This document shows, in pieces, positions 1 to 12,745 of a stretch of DNA of 64,000 nt. Each line of letters starts with the position of its first letter. Position 1 is the first letter of the stretch. Under the pieces are notes generated by a model. It saw only the letters and a list, made by a program, of their open reading frames with translations, was not told where the DNA came from and made no database searches. The stretch covers positions 34,046,244 through 34,110,243 of the forward strand of contig CM067508.1 in the NCBI GenBank assembly GCA_034509495.1, in the 5' to 3' direction. This DNA is from Acestrorhynchus altus (lineage: Eukaryota > Chordata > Actinopteri > Characiformes > Acestrorhynchidae). A program made the translations under genes and the position numbers.

Positions 1-236
1 CACACACTAACACACCACCACCATGTCAGTGTGACTGCAGTGCTGAGAATGACCCACCACCCACATCATATCTGCTCTGTGGTGGTCCTGTGGGGTCCTG
101 ATCACTGAAGATCAGGGTGAAAGGAGGAGAATAAAGTCTGCAGAGAAACAGATGAACTACAGTCTGGAATTATAGAACCACAAAGAGCTCCTGTATGCTC
201 GGAGGAGCGGGTACGAGCAAGGAGGCGGTCATAACA
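1..236. repeat. Palindromic foldback MITE, copy A (cut by window edge)
   Basis: This is the right part of an interspersed element that recurs at 28.2, 38.8, 46.2 and 61.0 kb. Shared blocks include 'acacactaacacaccacca', a run about GATCA, 'gaagatcagggtgaaagg' and the terminal 'ggaggyggtcataa'. The complete copy at 46.2 kb shows terminal and subterminal inverted repeats. No coding capacity is visible. It sits in or beyond the last visible intron of cbfb. Confidence 0.75.
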
Positions 237-3200
237 AAAGAAAGTTCTACGTTTTTGTTCGTGTGTTTTATATTTAAATGTAGGATTATTCAAGGCACAG
301 TGCCGTGACATGCGATACCACACAGTCGTGGGTCTGAGACGAAACTACCTTGCAAAAGTCCAAGAATTATATAGTGAAGTGCACAGAGCGCCATGTGAGA
401 CCACAGTGCATAGCCCCTAAATTGAGCCATATGGTTGGACTGCTCACAGTCAGAGTAAATAAAACGCACAGAGCCTGATCTGAGACCAGAATGCACTAGA
501 CCAGAAAGCGTCAAGCCAGCTCCTCACTTCCTGCTCCCGAGGAAAGGAGTGGGGAGGAGATCAGAGGCCTTCATCTGCTCCTTGTTTGATTTCCTCTAGT
601 GAGCTGTGCAGGCCCACTGTAGGTCCTCCTCCTCTTCCTCCTCCTCCCCTCTGCTCACATGCTCTGTCTCGGGGTTAACTGTCAAACTGGCGCCACACTG
701 CTCCACAACATGTTCTGTGGCACATGAGCAGTCATGAATATGGAGATGCACTTAGTAAGCGCAGAGTCGACGCTGGCTGGGATACACGTGAACACGCAAA
801 CACATTTACGCACGCTCACAATAACGCACGCAAAGCAGATGCACAAGCGTGTACAGACAAACGCGCCATCACAAACACATGCCGACATGCACGCGCACTC
901 GCGCATGCAAAGCTTGGGAAACAAGCTTTAACACAAAACTATTAAAACTCTAATTCCTGTGGCGAGCCTCAGACTGCAGCCCCTTTCATAATGGAGTCAT
1001 TTAGGCCGACTCTTCCCTGCGCTATCTGCCCCCAAGCGAACATTCTTAGGCACGCAGACACAGCAAAGATTTATAGAGTCTCAGAGCCACGCCTCGGTTT
1101 GGCTTCATAACACTAGGCCACGGATCCGTCAATAGTAGAAATCTAACAAGCTTTCTTGAGAAACGAGGGCATAGACTTTGGTTACATTTCGAACTCATTT
1201 CCAACCCGCTTTCACCCTTGGTGGTTCGTTTGGGCAGGTATGAACACACCCCATCCCAAACACGCTTTAGAGCGTTTGATACAAGTGAAAACTCCGACCT
1301 TGGTCTGAACAAATGATCAGGTCTCATCCACAGGTTTGACCTGAGCGGTTCTCTAGGTGTAGTTTAAGATGCTATATTGATATATACCTCAGACATGTCT
1401 GACCAATCAGTGGACAGATCCTTCTCATGTGGTGCGCTTAGACCAGGGGTTCACAAAATGCACTTTTTTTTTGCTCTCCTGTAGCAACAAAAGTACCAGC
1501 CTTAAACAAAAAGAGACAATCAGCTTGTTGGTTGCGAATGATGTCCATTTTCTTATCTTCCATAGAACTTAAGACAAAAATGTCCACTATGTTGTTTGGC
1601 GTCTCATTCACATGGTCCCAGCCTACCCCTGGGTTGGTGCCACAGGGGAAAGTTCATATTTTATTTTATTTCTGAATAAAAATAAAAACAAGCAAACAAA
1701 CAAAGAAACAAATAAGGCAGGTTCAGAAAACTGGACTGGACAGACCAAGTAACCAAATGCAAAACATCCAGAACATTCACATAACGTTCCACTAACCAAT
1801 AACTTGTGGCTGGGAAGCTACTACAGTCCAGTTGAACCTCCAAGCTGCTGTTAAGAGAGAGTCAGCGCCAACCGTGGTGATTAACAGGCCAAAATATTGG
1901 GACTCCAGGGATGGGTTTCCCAAAAGCTCCCAAGGAAGAAGATTAGATGGTCAAGCGAGTATCAGAGTAAGCACTCTCTCTCCATGTTAGTGTTTTAGTG
2001 CTAGATGCTTTCTGGAAAATGGGCCCAGATCACAAAATACTACAAATACTACCAAGTCCAGCATGTGCAACTACATTCACCTGTCTGGATAACAAGTAAT
2101 CAGGTCACAGTGACCACTTTACAACACCATCACTTACTCCAGAAATACTGCAAAGCACAACACGACGTGATCAATAACAGTATGATTAACGAGCCAGCTG
2201 CCCGACGGCTCACAGCTATTTCACACCAACAGAAAGGTCCTGCAGACCGTCCGTCTATCACGTCATTCCAGTGTAACCCTGCCTTCTTACGATGTAACAG
2301 AAGAAAAACGAACGTCTGGAGCAAAAGAACAAAAGTTAGGGAAACTAACTGCTGGAATAAGACACAGCAGATGGAATATGGGCTGTCTGTAACTGGGAAA
2401 TGGATATATGGACCTTCAGTGCAACCTTCCAACATTGGCACTAAACCTGTGTTGGTTTCATTTTTGAGAGACACTTTGTTCTCCGTATTTGACCTGTACT
2501 ATACTAGTCTCCTGTCTCCACAGCCCACACTGTGGAGGGTCTCACCCACAAGCCGGCTGCTACTAGGAGCTCTCCACTAATCAGTTTACAGCCCTGCTGC
2601 GGCTCCTCCTGAATTAGAACGACTAGAGCCTCTTCTAGCGTGGCCCAAGCAGACGGACCTAATTTATGCTCTGCATAAAAAAGAGGCGAACCACACGTAA
2701 ACGCTACAGGGGAAGAAATGGGGGGGTGGGGGCATCAGATCCCTTGAAGCCTCCTAGCTGAAATGCAGCTCCCACATCTCCAAGGAGATCACATTTCAAG
2801 AAGATGGGTTTAAGTGGTAGAGACAGAGGATACATGAAAGAGATTCATTCCGACTGTATCTCTCGCTTCGAGCGTGCCTCTGGCATGACAATGGGAAGCT
2901 ACACTCAGTAGAGATGAAGGGCAAACGACGTGTAACTACACTTTCCAGGTGCACAGCGTGTAGGGAAGGCATTCCGGCCCTGACTTTCCAAGATTCTTGG
3001 AAGTAGAATTCTTTATTAATCTGTGTAAATAGAACTAATATATATATATATATATATACACAGAAAATTTGAATATTGTTCATAATTTTACAGAAAGTTA
3101 AGAGCACAATTTTTATATTCATTACATGAAAAGTGACATTTCATGCATTTGTTTTGTAAAGTTGATCAGTTTGGCTTATAGTTCATGAAAATCATATTCC

Positions 3201-3339
3201 AGAATCTCCCTTTATTACAATATTTAAATTCAGGTTTGACTAAATTACAAATCAGTATAAAAAGTATAAAAAAAAGTATATAAATAAACCACTTTAAACA
3301 TCTGAAAAAATAATATATATTATTTTATATTATTATATT

Positions 3340-3344
<5 letters not shown>

Positions 3345-3390
<46 letters not shown>

Positions 3391-3396
3391 TATATA
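3345..3396. repeat. (TA)n microsatellite
   Basis: A nearly pure run of TA dinucleotides with one 'ca' interruption, embedded in AT-rich DNA; a shorter TA run lies at about 3040-3058. Confidence 0.95.
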
Positions 3397-3709
3397 AACT
3401 TTAATAAAGTGTACACTTTTAGTATGAGTAGGTCATGTGACGTCGGATTTTACCGTAAACTGCGAACATTATAAATTAAGATTTTCCTCAAAAAATGGAA
3501 GGTATTATGTAACGGTTTAAATCACTGATGGAAGATATTTTATAGTTAAACACGAAGAATGTTCTGTGGTGTGATGATAAAATAAATGAAGTGAAATAAA
3601 GTATCGAATTAAATTGTTCATAAATGCTTTTGGCATAATGTTATATCCATGTATTTATCAATATATGGTGTTAATGCACAAAACCCCAACAATGATCATT
3701 TAAAAACTC

Positions 3710-3710
<1 letters not shown>

Positions 3711-3780
<70 letters not shown>
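3711..3780. repeat. (AAT)n microsatellite
   Basis: About 23 uninterrupted ATA/AAT trinucleotide units. Confidence 0.95.
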
Positions 3781-5734
3781 GTCTGACTGATCTGCCAGAT
3801 TATCCAGTTAATTAACAGTGAAATCCCTTCATGACGTGACGTTCAGTAAATGACACCTTTAGGTTTTGTGTGAAATTACACTTCTGTGGTGTGAATGTGA
3901 GTGAGCTGTTCAGTGCTGGTGTGTGGTTCTCGTACTCCTACAGCGTTAATTCTACAGTAAAGAGAAGGAGGTAAAAGTGAACCTCTGGATGAGATCAGAA
4001 CATCTCCACCTAAAGCCCTGACTGAGGTTCAGGAGGTTCAGGGGTGGGCAATACGAGCATATTTTATCGATACTGTGATACAATCGTGATAGAAAAATGG
4101 ATATCATGGACACCATCAGTGCTTCAAAACACTGAGCTCATTACAGAATCTGAATATCAGTTTTTATGAATCGGCCCCTACTGTTACGTTGTAGGCCATA
4201 CGTTGTACAACCCCTAGTGAGCTGTACATTTTACAGAGATCTACGAGATTTATTTCACACATCACCACAGTCAAGTTCACAGGTCTTCAGAAATCTATTC
4301 AAATCCCGGAATTAACGACTGACTCTAATCTGAAATCAATAAAGGTAATTATAATAACACTCAGTCACAACAGCAGGTCCGACTCGTGAAGACGAGGCTT
4401 CAAAGACCCCACGCGATGAATTCGACCACGTCAAACAGATGCACGGAGAGCAAAAACCAGTCGGTAATTTTACCAACTTTACAGGTGTTTTTTAAGAAAA
4501 TAAACTCAGGAATGACGGTGATTAAAACTCCTGCTTCTCGTAGTTTATTTGATAATAAACACTTCATAAGGGCTTATTAATGAACAGCACTGCAGTAATG
4601 AACATATGAACAATAAGCAGGTGTCCCAATACTTTTGTCCAAATGGTGCAAGTACTTACAACTCGACTACTGAAATACTTAGTCCCAAGTAGTGTCGGAC
4701 AATTACGAGACATTATTATTATTATTACTAAACCCTTCAGTGATGTTTATTACTGTCGTAAGTACTGTTAACGATGGTTCCTTCCACCGAAATCCCATTT
4801 CTCATGTGACTTGACTACATTTTCCTGTTCTCGAAAATAATAAACCACTTCTCGCGGAACGACTTTTCTCGAAACCATCTCTGGCGGAGACGCGGCGGCT
4901 GAGCCAAAACATGCCCGGCCAGTGTTTGAACCCAGCGGGTTTGAGAGGTTGGCATACCCGACTGCCCCACTCCCTCATTAGAAAGGCACTGTATGGGGAA
5001 AAGGAGGTAACTGCTGGGTCGTTGAAGGCTTCTAGCAGAGCTCCTGGCTGGGATAGGGTTAACATCTCCTCCCTAGGCCATGCTTGCTACCGCTAAAATT
5101 AACCTCCCCCACAGCTGGTTCCCATTAGCCTGCAGTGACACTGGGAGCCTGTACTTAAGCTGTGCTGCGGGGGCTCTGCCGGCCCACTCAGATAATACTA
5201 CTGTCCCCCGCCACAGCCAAGTTTAAACTGGCCCGGCTCCGCTCCTGCTGGCAACGCCTGCCTTTAAGACTGGGAGAAGAGGGGTGGAGCGGAGGAGACA
5301 AACACAAGGGTGTAAGGAGAGGGGGTTGCAGAGGACGAATGTTATAGACGAGGAAGCTGAGACGCACGGTTAGAGGGAAAGTCTGCAGCCTTTGCAAACT
5401 TGTCCGAGTTCAAATGAGGGAAACACGGAAGTGCAAAACGGAGTAGAATTAGGGGGAACTGTGAAGATGTTCCTCCTCAAACTGTATCCGTTGGTCAACG
5501 GCAGGTAGTGGGTGAATTTCGGTCTTCAGTCGTCTAAAGAAGCCGGGGTTCAACCTGAAACTGAGAACAATCGAGAGGTCTATGCTGGTCAATCCCTCCA
5601 GCTGAACAGTCCTCTCAACAGCCAATGAAAACAGCACGCTAATCACTGGACGTACGTAGATGACGAAAAACCTCTACACCAGAGGACCAGCGGTTTCTTT
5701 TCTTTTCTCCAGTTAAGCCACCCTCTTACTGGGA

Positions 5735-5870
5735 AAGAGACCAGCCAGCATCACAGCGGGAGTGATTGGGAGAGAGCGCCACCTATGGCCAATTGTGCTC
5801 CCTTGAGCTGCGGCCGCTGATGGAGAAGCATCCTGACCTGGGCTTCAGACTTGCTATCCTCAGAGTGCTG
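5735..5870 (-). repeat. tRNA-derived SINE-like repeat, family 2, diverged copy
   Basis: The text 'gagagcgccacctatggcc' and 'aattgtgctcccttgagctg' matches the layout of two other copies at 56.9 and 59.4 kb ('gcgccatctacccaccc' followed by 'ctctcggactccagctg'). The best copy ends in an inverted tRNA B-box-like motif on the minus strand. The family name is not known to me. Confidence 0.45.
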
Positions 5871-5882
5871 AGTGACCACAAC

Positions 5883-5975
5883 ATGAAATTCCACCTTAAA
5901 TGACACAGCAACTTTCTGGCATTAGCGTGTGTACAATACAGCAACACCATTTAAGGTGGAACTGGAATTTGTATA
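5883..5975. repeat. Short foldback repeat with 'CCACCTTAAAT' ends
   Basis: The left arm 'gaaattccaccttaaatg' and the right arm 'catttaaggtggaactgg' are inverted copies of each other around about 40 bp. The same arms recur at 6280-6365 and, as one arm, at 8420-8477. Confidence 0.6.
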
Positions 5976-6279
5976 CAAGGCCAACATGTTTAATGTGAGT
6001 CGTCTAGGTAACACAAGGCAGGCATGATTCGGGGTGTGTTCAGTTTGGTACAGGAACTGGTGGACGTGTGTGTGATCCCTAGTCGTTTAGTGTCAGTCCA
6101 ACTTTCTCGTTTAAGCCATTCAAAACTCTGTGTGCTAATGGAAGCTCTGCATTAATCTCTGTGCGCCAAGCTTGTTGAAGCTCCACCTTCGACATACACT
6201 CCTTTATCTTTCCCGCATTAATCCTTAAACAGCATCAACATGTGCTGGATTTATTCTCCAGCTTTGCTCTTGGAATTAT

Positions 6280-6365
6280 TTGATCCACCTTAAATGGTGA
6301 AGAACTTGCAGGAGGCAGAGTGGAACTGTGGCGTTGTTTTAAGGTGGAATTTCAGTTGCATGCTT
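6280..6365. repeat. Short foldback repeat with 'CCACCTTAAAT' ends, second copy
   Basis: The inverted arms are 'gatccaccttaaatggtg' and 'gttttaaggtggaatttca'. The interior 'cagagtggaactgtggcg' is repeated almost exactly at 8430-8447. Confidence 0.6.
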
Positions 6366-7167
6366 CCTTCTGACTTATAACTTATAAGTCATGACTACGT
6401 CTGACTGAGCTGACTTATGCCCATATTATATATCCCAATATAGATCGAAATATCGATTTATCGTCCAGACCTTTAAATTTAAATTAGACCTTTAAACCAG
6501 CAAACAGGGGCTTTATGTAAACAACCCAAATTTAAGTTTCATCACTATAAACAGCACTAAATATACATTCGCAGACTCTTAAGAGGTTTAATCATTTGTC
6601 CTTTATTACGTGAAAGTCCGTAATTGTCCTAAAGAAAAACAGGCGACACCTTAAGAAATAAAACTAACGTTTTAAGAGCAAAACCGTTGGAGCTTGACTA
6701 AGGTGAGTCCTGCCATAATGTACCCGACTCACATTTTATGACCTGAGTCAGCTTTTATCACAAAGTGGTCTTTTACAGTCGCAGTGAAAAACAACCGTCA
6801 GAGCGCCCGCTGTGAGTGACGAACGAGCCGTCCGATGACTGATTTATGATCGGAGCCTCAGCCAATACACCGCTTTACTGGGACACATTTAGCCAATCGG
6901 CAGCCAGAGATCACAAGCAGCCCCTGCCTCAGACGGTTTAACGTGTCTGGATCTACCGAGCCTCTGTGTGCTTTCCAGCTAAGACACTATTTATTTGAGG
7001 GGTTCGAGCTGCAGTCTGTTAAAACTCGAGGGCAGAGGAAAGATCTATTTGTGCGAAAGGTTGGTAATCAGTTTAATTAGGAGCAGAGGCTGGAGAGTAC
7101 GCTTGAACTCCCTTGGTTTGACAGTAGTGGACTACTGGGAATTTAGTGTGTCAAACACTATGTTTGT

Positions 7168-7179
7168 ATGTGTGTGTGC

Positions 7180-7210
<31 letters not shown>
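7168..7210. repeat. (GT)n microsatellite
   Basis: A GT dinucleotide run with one 'gcgc' interruption. Confidence 0.95.
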
Positions 7211-7211
<1 letters not shown>

Positions 7212-7858
7212 ACCAGTACGATACAATTGAGAACAGTTGAGCAGATGTAAACCAATAAAGAGTGAGGCAGTGAAAGGTAGGCAGAGTGAGAGAGGAAGAT
7301 AGAGAGACCTTATCAGCACAGTTGGTCTTGCAGGGTTTCCTTCTAAACAAAGGAGAAAGGAAACCCACACTCTAAAACTTGAGTGTTGGGTATAAAGCTG
7401 TCAAGGCCTATTGTTTGGAGCATCATCTCCAATAACTCAGTCCCTACGTCTTCGAGGATGACTCTCACTAGAGGCAACGCGGCGATATTTCAAGCACGTT
7501 TTTGTACTATTGTTTACAGCGATGCCCGAAAAACGATAAGGGTCCAGAAACTGTCCGTTCCAGCTTCTGGGCAAAGAAACGACAGCCATCACGCCTTCTC
7601 CTCCAGGTCTTCCTCTCAATGGCTGGAGGCAAAAGCAATAAATCCACCAGTTATTAAGCAATCAATTATAAATCTCAGCGCTGACCATGTGACGGTCCCC
7701 CCCCTGACTTCAGGACCTCAGCGCAATGCTGTTGTTTAATCCGGTGGGATGTTTTAGAAGCGGACAGTGTGAGGCTCATTAAAGCTTCATGGCTCCCGAG
7801 TTCTGCCGGAGGTGACGGACAGGGAGATAAGGTTACCAGCAGGCTTGACCTCACAATC

Positions 7859-7886
7859 ACACACACACACACACACATACACACAC
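7859..7886. repeat. (AC)n microsatellite
   Basis: A short AC run with one AT interruption. Confidence 0.9.
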
Positions 7887-8419
7887 CCTCAGCTACTCAT
7901 CAGCACAGCCCTGCACACCAGCACAACCTGTCACGCCTTTTTAAATAATTAACAGCCAAAGATTAGTCCGTCAGCCCGGGGGCCGAAAGGTCCATCGATT
8001 TCTCACGGATGCATTTTTAATGAGTGCATCTCAGCGAGGCACTGCCCGTGAAGAGAGCCTCCAACCCCTCGACAGCAGCAAAGCCAACAACACCACGACT
8101 GCCGGAGCGTGAAGTAAAAAACACAAACAAAAGCCAAGAAGTGCTTCGCTAATGCATCTCAAACAAACTCCATTACCCACCAAAGGCAGAGGAGGAAGTC
8201 TACAGGGGCCGACTGCCAGAGGATCGTTCTGTGTGGGTATTAAACGGGCCGAGCGCGCTATAGCTTCCAACCCATAAGGTACGGCGGCGAGAAACGACTA
8301 TTCAGATTGAACCAATAACTCATCAATTACCAAATAACTATCAGCTTTTAAGAGTCATTACACCATAATAATAATTATTACACCGTAAGTATACCTCGTT
8401 TTTATTCACTCATTAAACT

Positions 8420-8477
8420 GCAGGAGACAGAGTGGAACTGTGGCGCTGTTTTAAGGTGGAATTTCAATTTCATGCTT
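8420..8477. repeat. Partial copy of the 'CCACCTTAAAT' foldback repeat
   Basis: About 58 bp nearly identical to 6308-6365, sharing 'agagtggaactgtggcg' and 'gttttaaggtggaattt'. Only the right half is present. Confidence 0.6.
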
Positions 8478-8869
8478 CATCAGCACACGACAAGCACATG
8501 TAGAAGAGTCTACGTCAGTCAGATCCAGTCAACACATGAATCAAAGTCATACAGTGTCACCACGGGATTCAACCACGCAAAACTCACGAGTCTGCATTTT
8601 TCTGCCAATCGTTCCGAGATGTGAGACAACCTTCGGAGGTTCTGCGGCTCACGATTTTTAGGCTTCCCTTGATGCTCCGCCCCCTACTTTGCACCCCCCT
8701 AAAGGGTTAGATGAACCTAGTGGGCTGCAGTTACTCTTCAGTTACTCTGAAGGACGCATTTGCAGCACTATGCCTGTCCAGATAATTACATTTATGACTT
8801 AAAATACAATATATCGCTGCAGTCCAATGAAAACTGTGCGTCTCCAAGTTTTTGGAGATTCCAAAGTCT

Positions 8870-9075
8870 GGATATTTTGTTCTGTCCGTGCTTTGAACCC
8901 TGTAGCTGCTCTGTGTAAATCATTCTGGATGAACAGACCAATAGAAACGCTCTAAGATTACATGTAATGACTCTTATTTACATTCACTTCCATTCAAAGT
9001 CAATATTTTTGTCTTCTCCTGTAAAGTCACCATTTTGGAGACACATGTTTGTCATTGGGCAGAAACTATACCACA
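8870..9075 (+). repeat. Dispersed repeat shared with 30.1 kb
   Basis: Shares 'gaccaatagaaa' followed by 'gctc', then 'cattcaaagt', 'tttgtcttctcctgtaa' and 'ccattttggagaca', with the same order and orientation at 30080-30290. No coding potential is visible. It is probably an old transposable-element fragment; the family is unidentified. Confidence 0.6.
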
Positions 9076-10747
9076 ATCATTTTCCTGATGCTAATATCAC
9101 CCGTTATGATTTTCTTAGTGAGGAGAACATCTTAATATGATACAGTTCATCACATTTAAAACAGTGTTTATAAGGGTGCAATAACATCGTTATGCTATTA
9201 TATTAATTGACTATATCGGTGGAATGAATTGCCTTAAATAATATCGTTTGTCCCAATTATTTCTGTAACAATTCATCATCCAACAAAAACATTTGAACTT
9301 GGAGCCAAATGTCAGACCTTTATTTCATCTTTAAGTTTAAAAGCATTTCGTGATGCCCGTCAGCTGATTGGCTCTTTTTGTTGCCTGGTTATCCATAAGC
9401 AGCACTCTAATCAGCTCTTTTTGGTGAAGAACAGAACAGGTATCGAGTGTTGTGGCCCCGTAACCGCTGAATCCGGGTTCTCTGTTCACGCGACAGGCGG
9501 CTGGTCAGTCTGCCGCTCTGCGTCCAGACCGACGGAATCGTTACTGAGTCTTAACAGTGGCAGTTGAACCGTAGTCCACACTGTTTTGATCACTTGTTTC
9601 AATTTCACTTGCATTCTCAACCATTCATTGTCGGTGTGAGACACAAGCGTGATGACATCACCAACTAACCAACTAATAAATAAGTTGTCTCCTACTCTGA
9701 TCGTCGGATGGTTTTAGTCATTTTCGGTCTACAACGTGATGTTTTTAGAATTCGCTCACAACCACAAGGCTGTCTGGGAGTCGGTGCTCAATCAGTGCTT
9801 TTGTTTTGATCTGATTCATCCTGCGACGGTGAATACACACACGCTCTGAGAAAACACAGCCCGTTAGTACACTGATAATACAGCGAGCCAAGTGGCGAGC
9901 AGAGCAGCTCTTCAGGCTCTTTCACAGGGCTTGAAAGCACATCCATATCAGAGAGAAAGGCTCAAATGACACTAAGATGACTCACTGATCTCTGGATGAC
10001 TCGCGTCTTTGTACTGATGGGAACAATGTGGAGGAGCTCACTGTCTGTCTATTATCAGGACAGTGTGCAAAGAAACATAAACCACTCATCAGATCTTGTC
10101 TTTTTTATGAACATGGGAAATCCAGCTGCTGCCTTCTAATGCTTCTGCTTGTGGCACAGCAGCCTGTCTGCCTCCAGAACACATCCCATCCTGACACAGT
10201 CAGGAGCCGCGGCCAGGACAGAACAGCAAAGAGCCACGACTGAGAAGGTACATGGTTTTAATAAAAGTTATGAATGGAACAAGGGCACCATGGTACGGGT
10301 TTATTTTACTTTTTTATTCTACTGGGTTTTTGGACAGTCTGCGCTAGACTACACATGAACATATGAGGAGAGGGGAGTGGGGGCGACCGGTTGAGGAACA
10401 TAAAAGCGGTGGCCATGTCTAAAATAATAACGCAGCTGAAATAAAATATTACAGCTGAAGTATAAAATGGAAAACGGTGACATGCTTCGTTCAAGAGAGG
10501 GTGTTTTTCTTGCTCAAGTGTAATAGAAGAGTTTTCATTTTTCCCCCCAAAGATGTGTGAAACAGAAAACGTATCATTATGGAAAACCAAGGCTTTCGAC
10601 CCAGTAGGATCAGGAGCCTCCGTGCAATTCCTGCACCCTGCGATGTGGGAATACAGAGAGACAAGAGGCGGCCTCGGCAGACGCGCTGTGTTTGGTTGTG
10701 TCTTTTCCTTGGGCTTTTAATGAAAAGGTCATGGTATAAAAAGTTGT

Positions 10748-10769
10748 GGAGAGAGAGAGAGAGCGAGAG

Positions 10770-10807
<38 letters not shown>
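10748..10807. repeat. (GA)n microsatellite
   Basis: A GA run with a few GC interruptions, about 140 bp downstream (in cbfb transcription sense) of the exon 3 donor. Confidence 0.95.
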
Positions 10808-10948
10808 GGGGGCTGGCTGTGATATTAAAGGACGAGCAGAAGGAGAACAAACCATTTATTAAAGGTTAAAGAATGGGACACTGCCACCGTGAGCTTGAGA
10901 CAGACAGACAGACAGACCGTCTGTCAGACGGACACTGACGGGGATTAC

Positions 10949-11065
10949 CTTTCCCGTCTCCCTGTCGAAGTCCACGTACTCTCGGGTGGGCATCTGCCTC
11001 TGCTCTCCGTGCAGGTTGGCGGGGAAGAACTGCAGCGAGAGGTTGGTGCCGGTCGCCACAAAAGC
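10949..11065 (-). CDS. cbfb: cbfb exon 3 (residues 56-94)
   Basis: 117 nt encoding 39 residues, beginning AFVATGTNLSLQFFP and ending REYVDFDRETGK. This is part of the CBF-beta core fold; the ATGTN loop lies in the region known to contact the Runt domain. The acceptor is …TCTAAAAG before GCTTTTGTG and the donor is AAG|GTAATC, both phase 0. Compared with human as I remember it, the stretch after FFP reads ANLHGEQRQMPTREYVDF rather than ASWQGEQRQTPSREYVDL, a modest set of fish-type substitutions. No frameshift or stop is present. Confidence 0.95.
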
Positions 11066-11210
11066 CTTTTAGAGGGAAATCAATACAAACAGCATCAGAA
11101 AGCCTGGCCTGAGCATTAATTATGCAGCCCGCCATTTCTTTTGCACATTAGAAAAAAAAGGGCAGGAGGAAAACAGCCTGGAGCCAGGGCCAGGGGAAGA
11201 AGAGGGGAGC

Positions 11211-11250
<40 letters not shown>

Positions 11251-12714
11251 AAAAGAGACGGAGGGAGAGAAAAAAACACAAGTCATCATTTTCTCTATTT
11301 GAAGTATTGAGTTACGCACATCTGATTCTATTTTACCAACTCCGGCTGCTGGCAGGCCGGACTGGGGCACACTGCGTTTTAAAGAGCGAGTACAGGACGG
11401 AAAGAAAGAGAGAGGGAGTGAGGGAATGGGCTAGGCAAGATAGACAGAGAGAAAGAGAGAAAAATCAATAGTTTTTCTTTAAAAGCAGCCCTCCACTTAC
11501 ATTAATCGCGGCAGCACTAATACACTGGTTCAGACGCAGTAATTCAATAACTGGGAACTACTGAACGACCCACTTTCAGCTGGATATTTAAAATGGAGAT
11601 ACTGGTGCATAAAAACACATATTTAAAAAGGTCCCACGTTCAGGTTCTGAGCGATCCGGAGCAAAAATCCGATACATTTCAAAGACGACAAAATGTATCT
11701 TTCTTTAAGCAACATTAAGACGTGGAGACAATGTAACTTTCATTGTTACATTTTTGAAACAATATTTCAGAAGCTGCAGCTGGAGTGCTGCGCCTGGTTT
11801 GGATCTGAAAGTGCTCTGTTCCTCGCAGAGCTGCGTTCCTACAAAGTACATTTCACCAATGATTTTATGACCTACTTCAAATGAAGATCAAAGACAAGCA
11901 ACAGTAAAGTTCATTAAAAATTCAATATAAATAATATCTCACCTGTTTACATCCCAACTATTTTTTATGAATCAAACAAATGCTTTAATGAATAATCATC
12001 TTTAATCTCAGTAACTGCTACCGTCGTTCACCTTCACACACAAAACAAAGCAGCATGTTTGGTCACGTCACACCGTCACACCGTCCCGTGTTTAAACACC
12101 TTAAAGAAACGGAGTTTTACGTGAGTCTGTCATGATCATCACATCGTAGATTTATCGTACAATAAATGAACATCCCCTCAACAATTCTATTGTATTCTAA
12201 CTTTCTATTTTTAATATTTCATCACTACATGGAACACGTGGAATAAAATGGGTCATTAAATGACAATAACATCGTTTATCGCAGCTCATACGGGGAGATT
12301 ATATCGTCCAGGAATAACAGTTATCGGGACAGAAGTCGGCTTGTGATGTGGATCTGTGTGCGTCTGCACTGACAGGATCACGTCGCATTTAGAACATGAT
12401 GTACTGTTATTACACTGCGCTCACACACACACACACACACACACACATATGCACGCTCATGCACAGTATTCTATTAAGCTGACTTATTAATTATGTGCTG
12501 GGAGTTAAATAAATCCATTTAATTACAGCAACTTTAAATTATTATTATTATTATTATTATTATTAATTTTATTTAATTCTATTTTTGTAGCCGAGACCCT
12601 CAGCATCAGATCTAAACCCCCTCACTTCACCTCTGATCTGACCTGTAATAAATAAACAGAACCTGGCCGAGGACGTTTCCTGTGATGTTTAACTGAGACC
12701 TGTGATCAGCGACA

Positions 12715-12745
<31 letters not shown>

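Larger units (their letters stand above)
237..10948. other. cbfb intron 3 and beyond: no exon recognised
   Basis: The stretch follows the splice donor of cbfb exon 3 on the minus strand. I looked on the minus strand for the next cbfb block (human VYLKAPMILNGVCVIWKGW and the following LDGMGCLEF) and did not find it, so the remaining exons probably lie left of the window. Apart from the repeats listed separately, the DNA is AT-rich and unremarkable. The longest open frame, 191 codons at 2005-2580 on the plus strand, has no recognisable domain and looks like chance. Confidence 0.6.

Noticed and set aside
2005..2580. 191-codon plus-strand open frame
   Set aside because: No recognisable domain or family wording, no splice or promoter context, and a 114-codon open frame overlaps it on the other strand; likely chance.
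1..10948. cbfb exons 4 onward
   Set aside because: I looked for the minus-strand coding of the VYLKAPMILNGV and LDGMGCLEF regions and did not find them; they are probably beyond the left edge. An alignment search of this interval would settle it.
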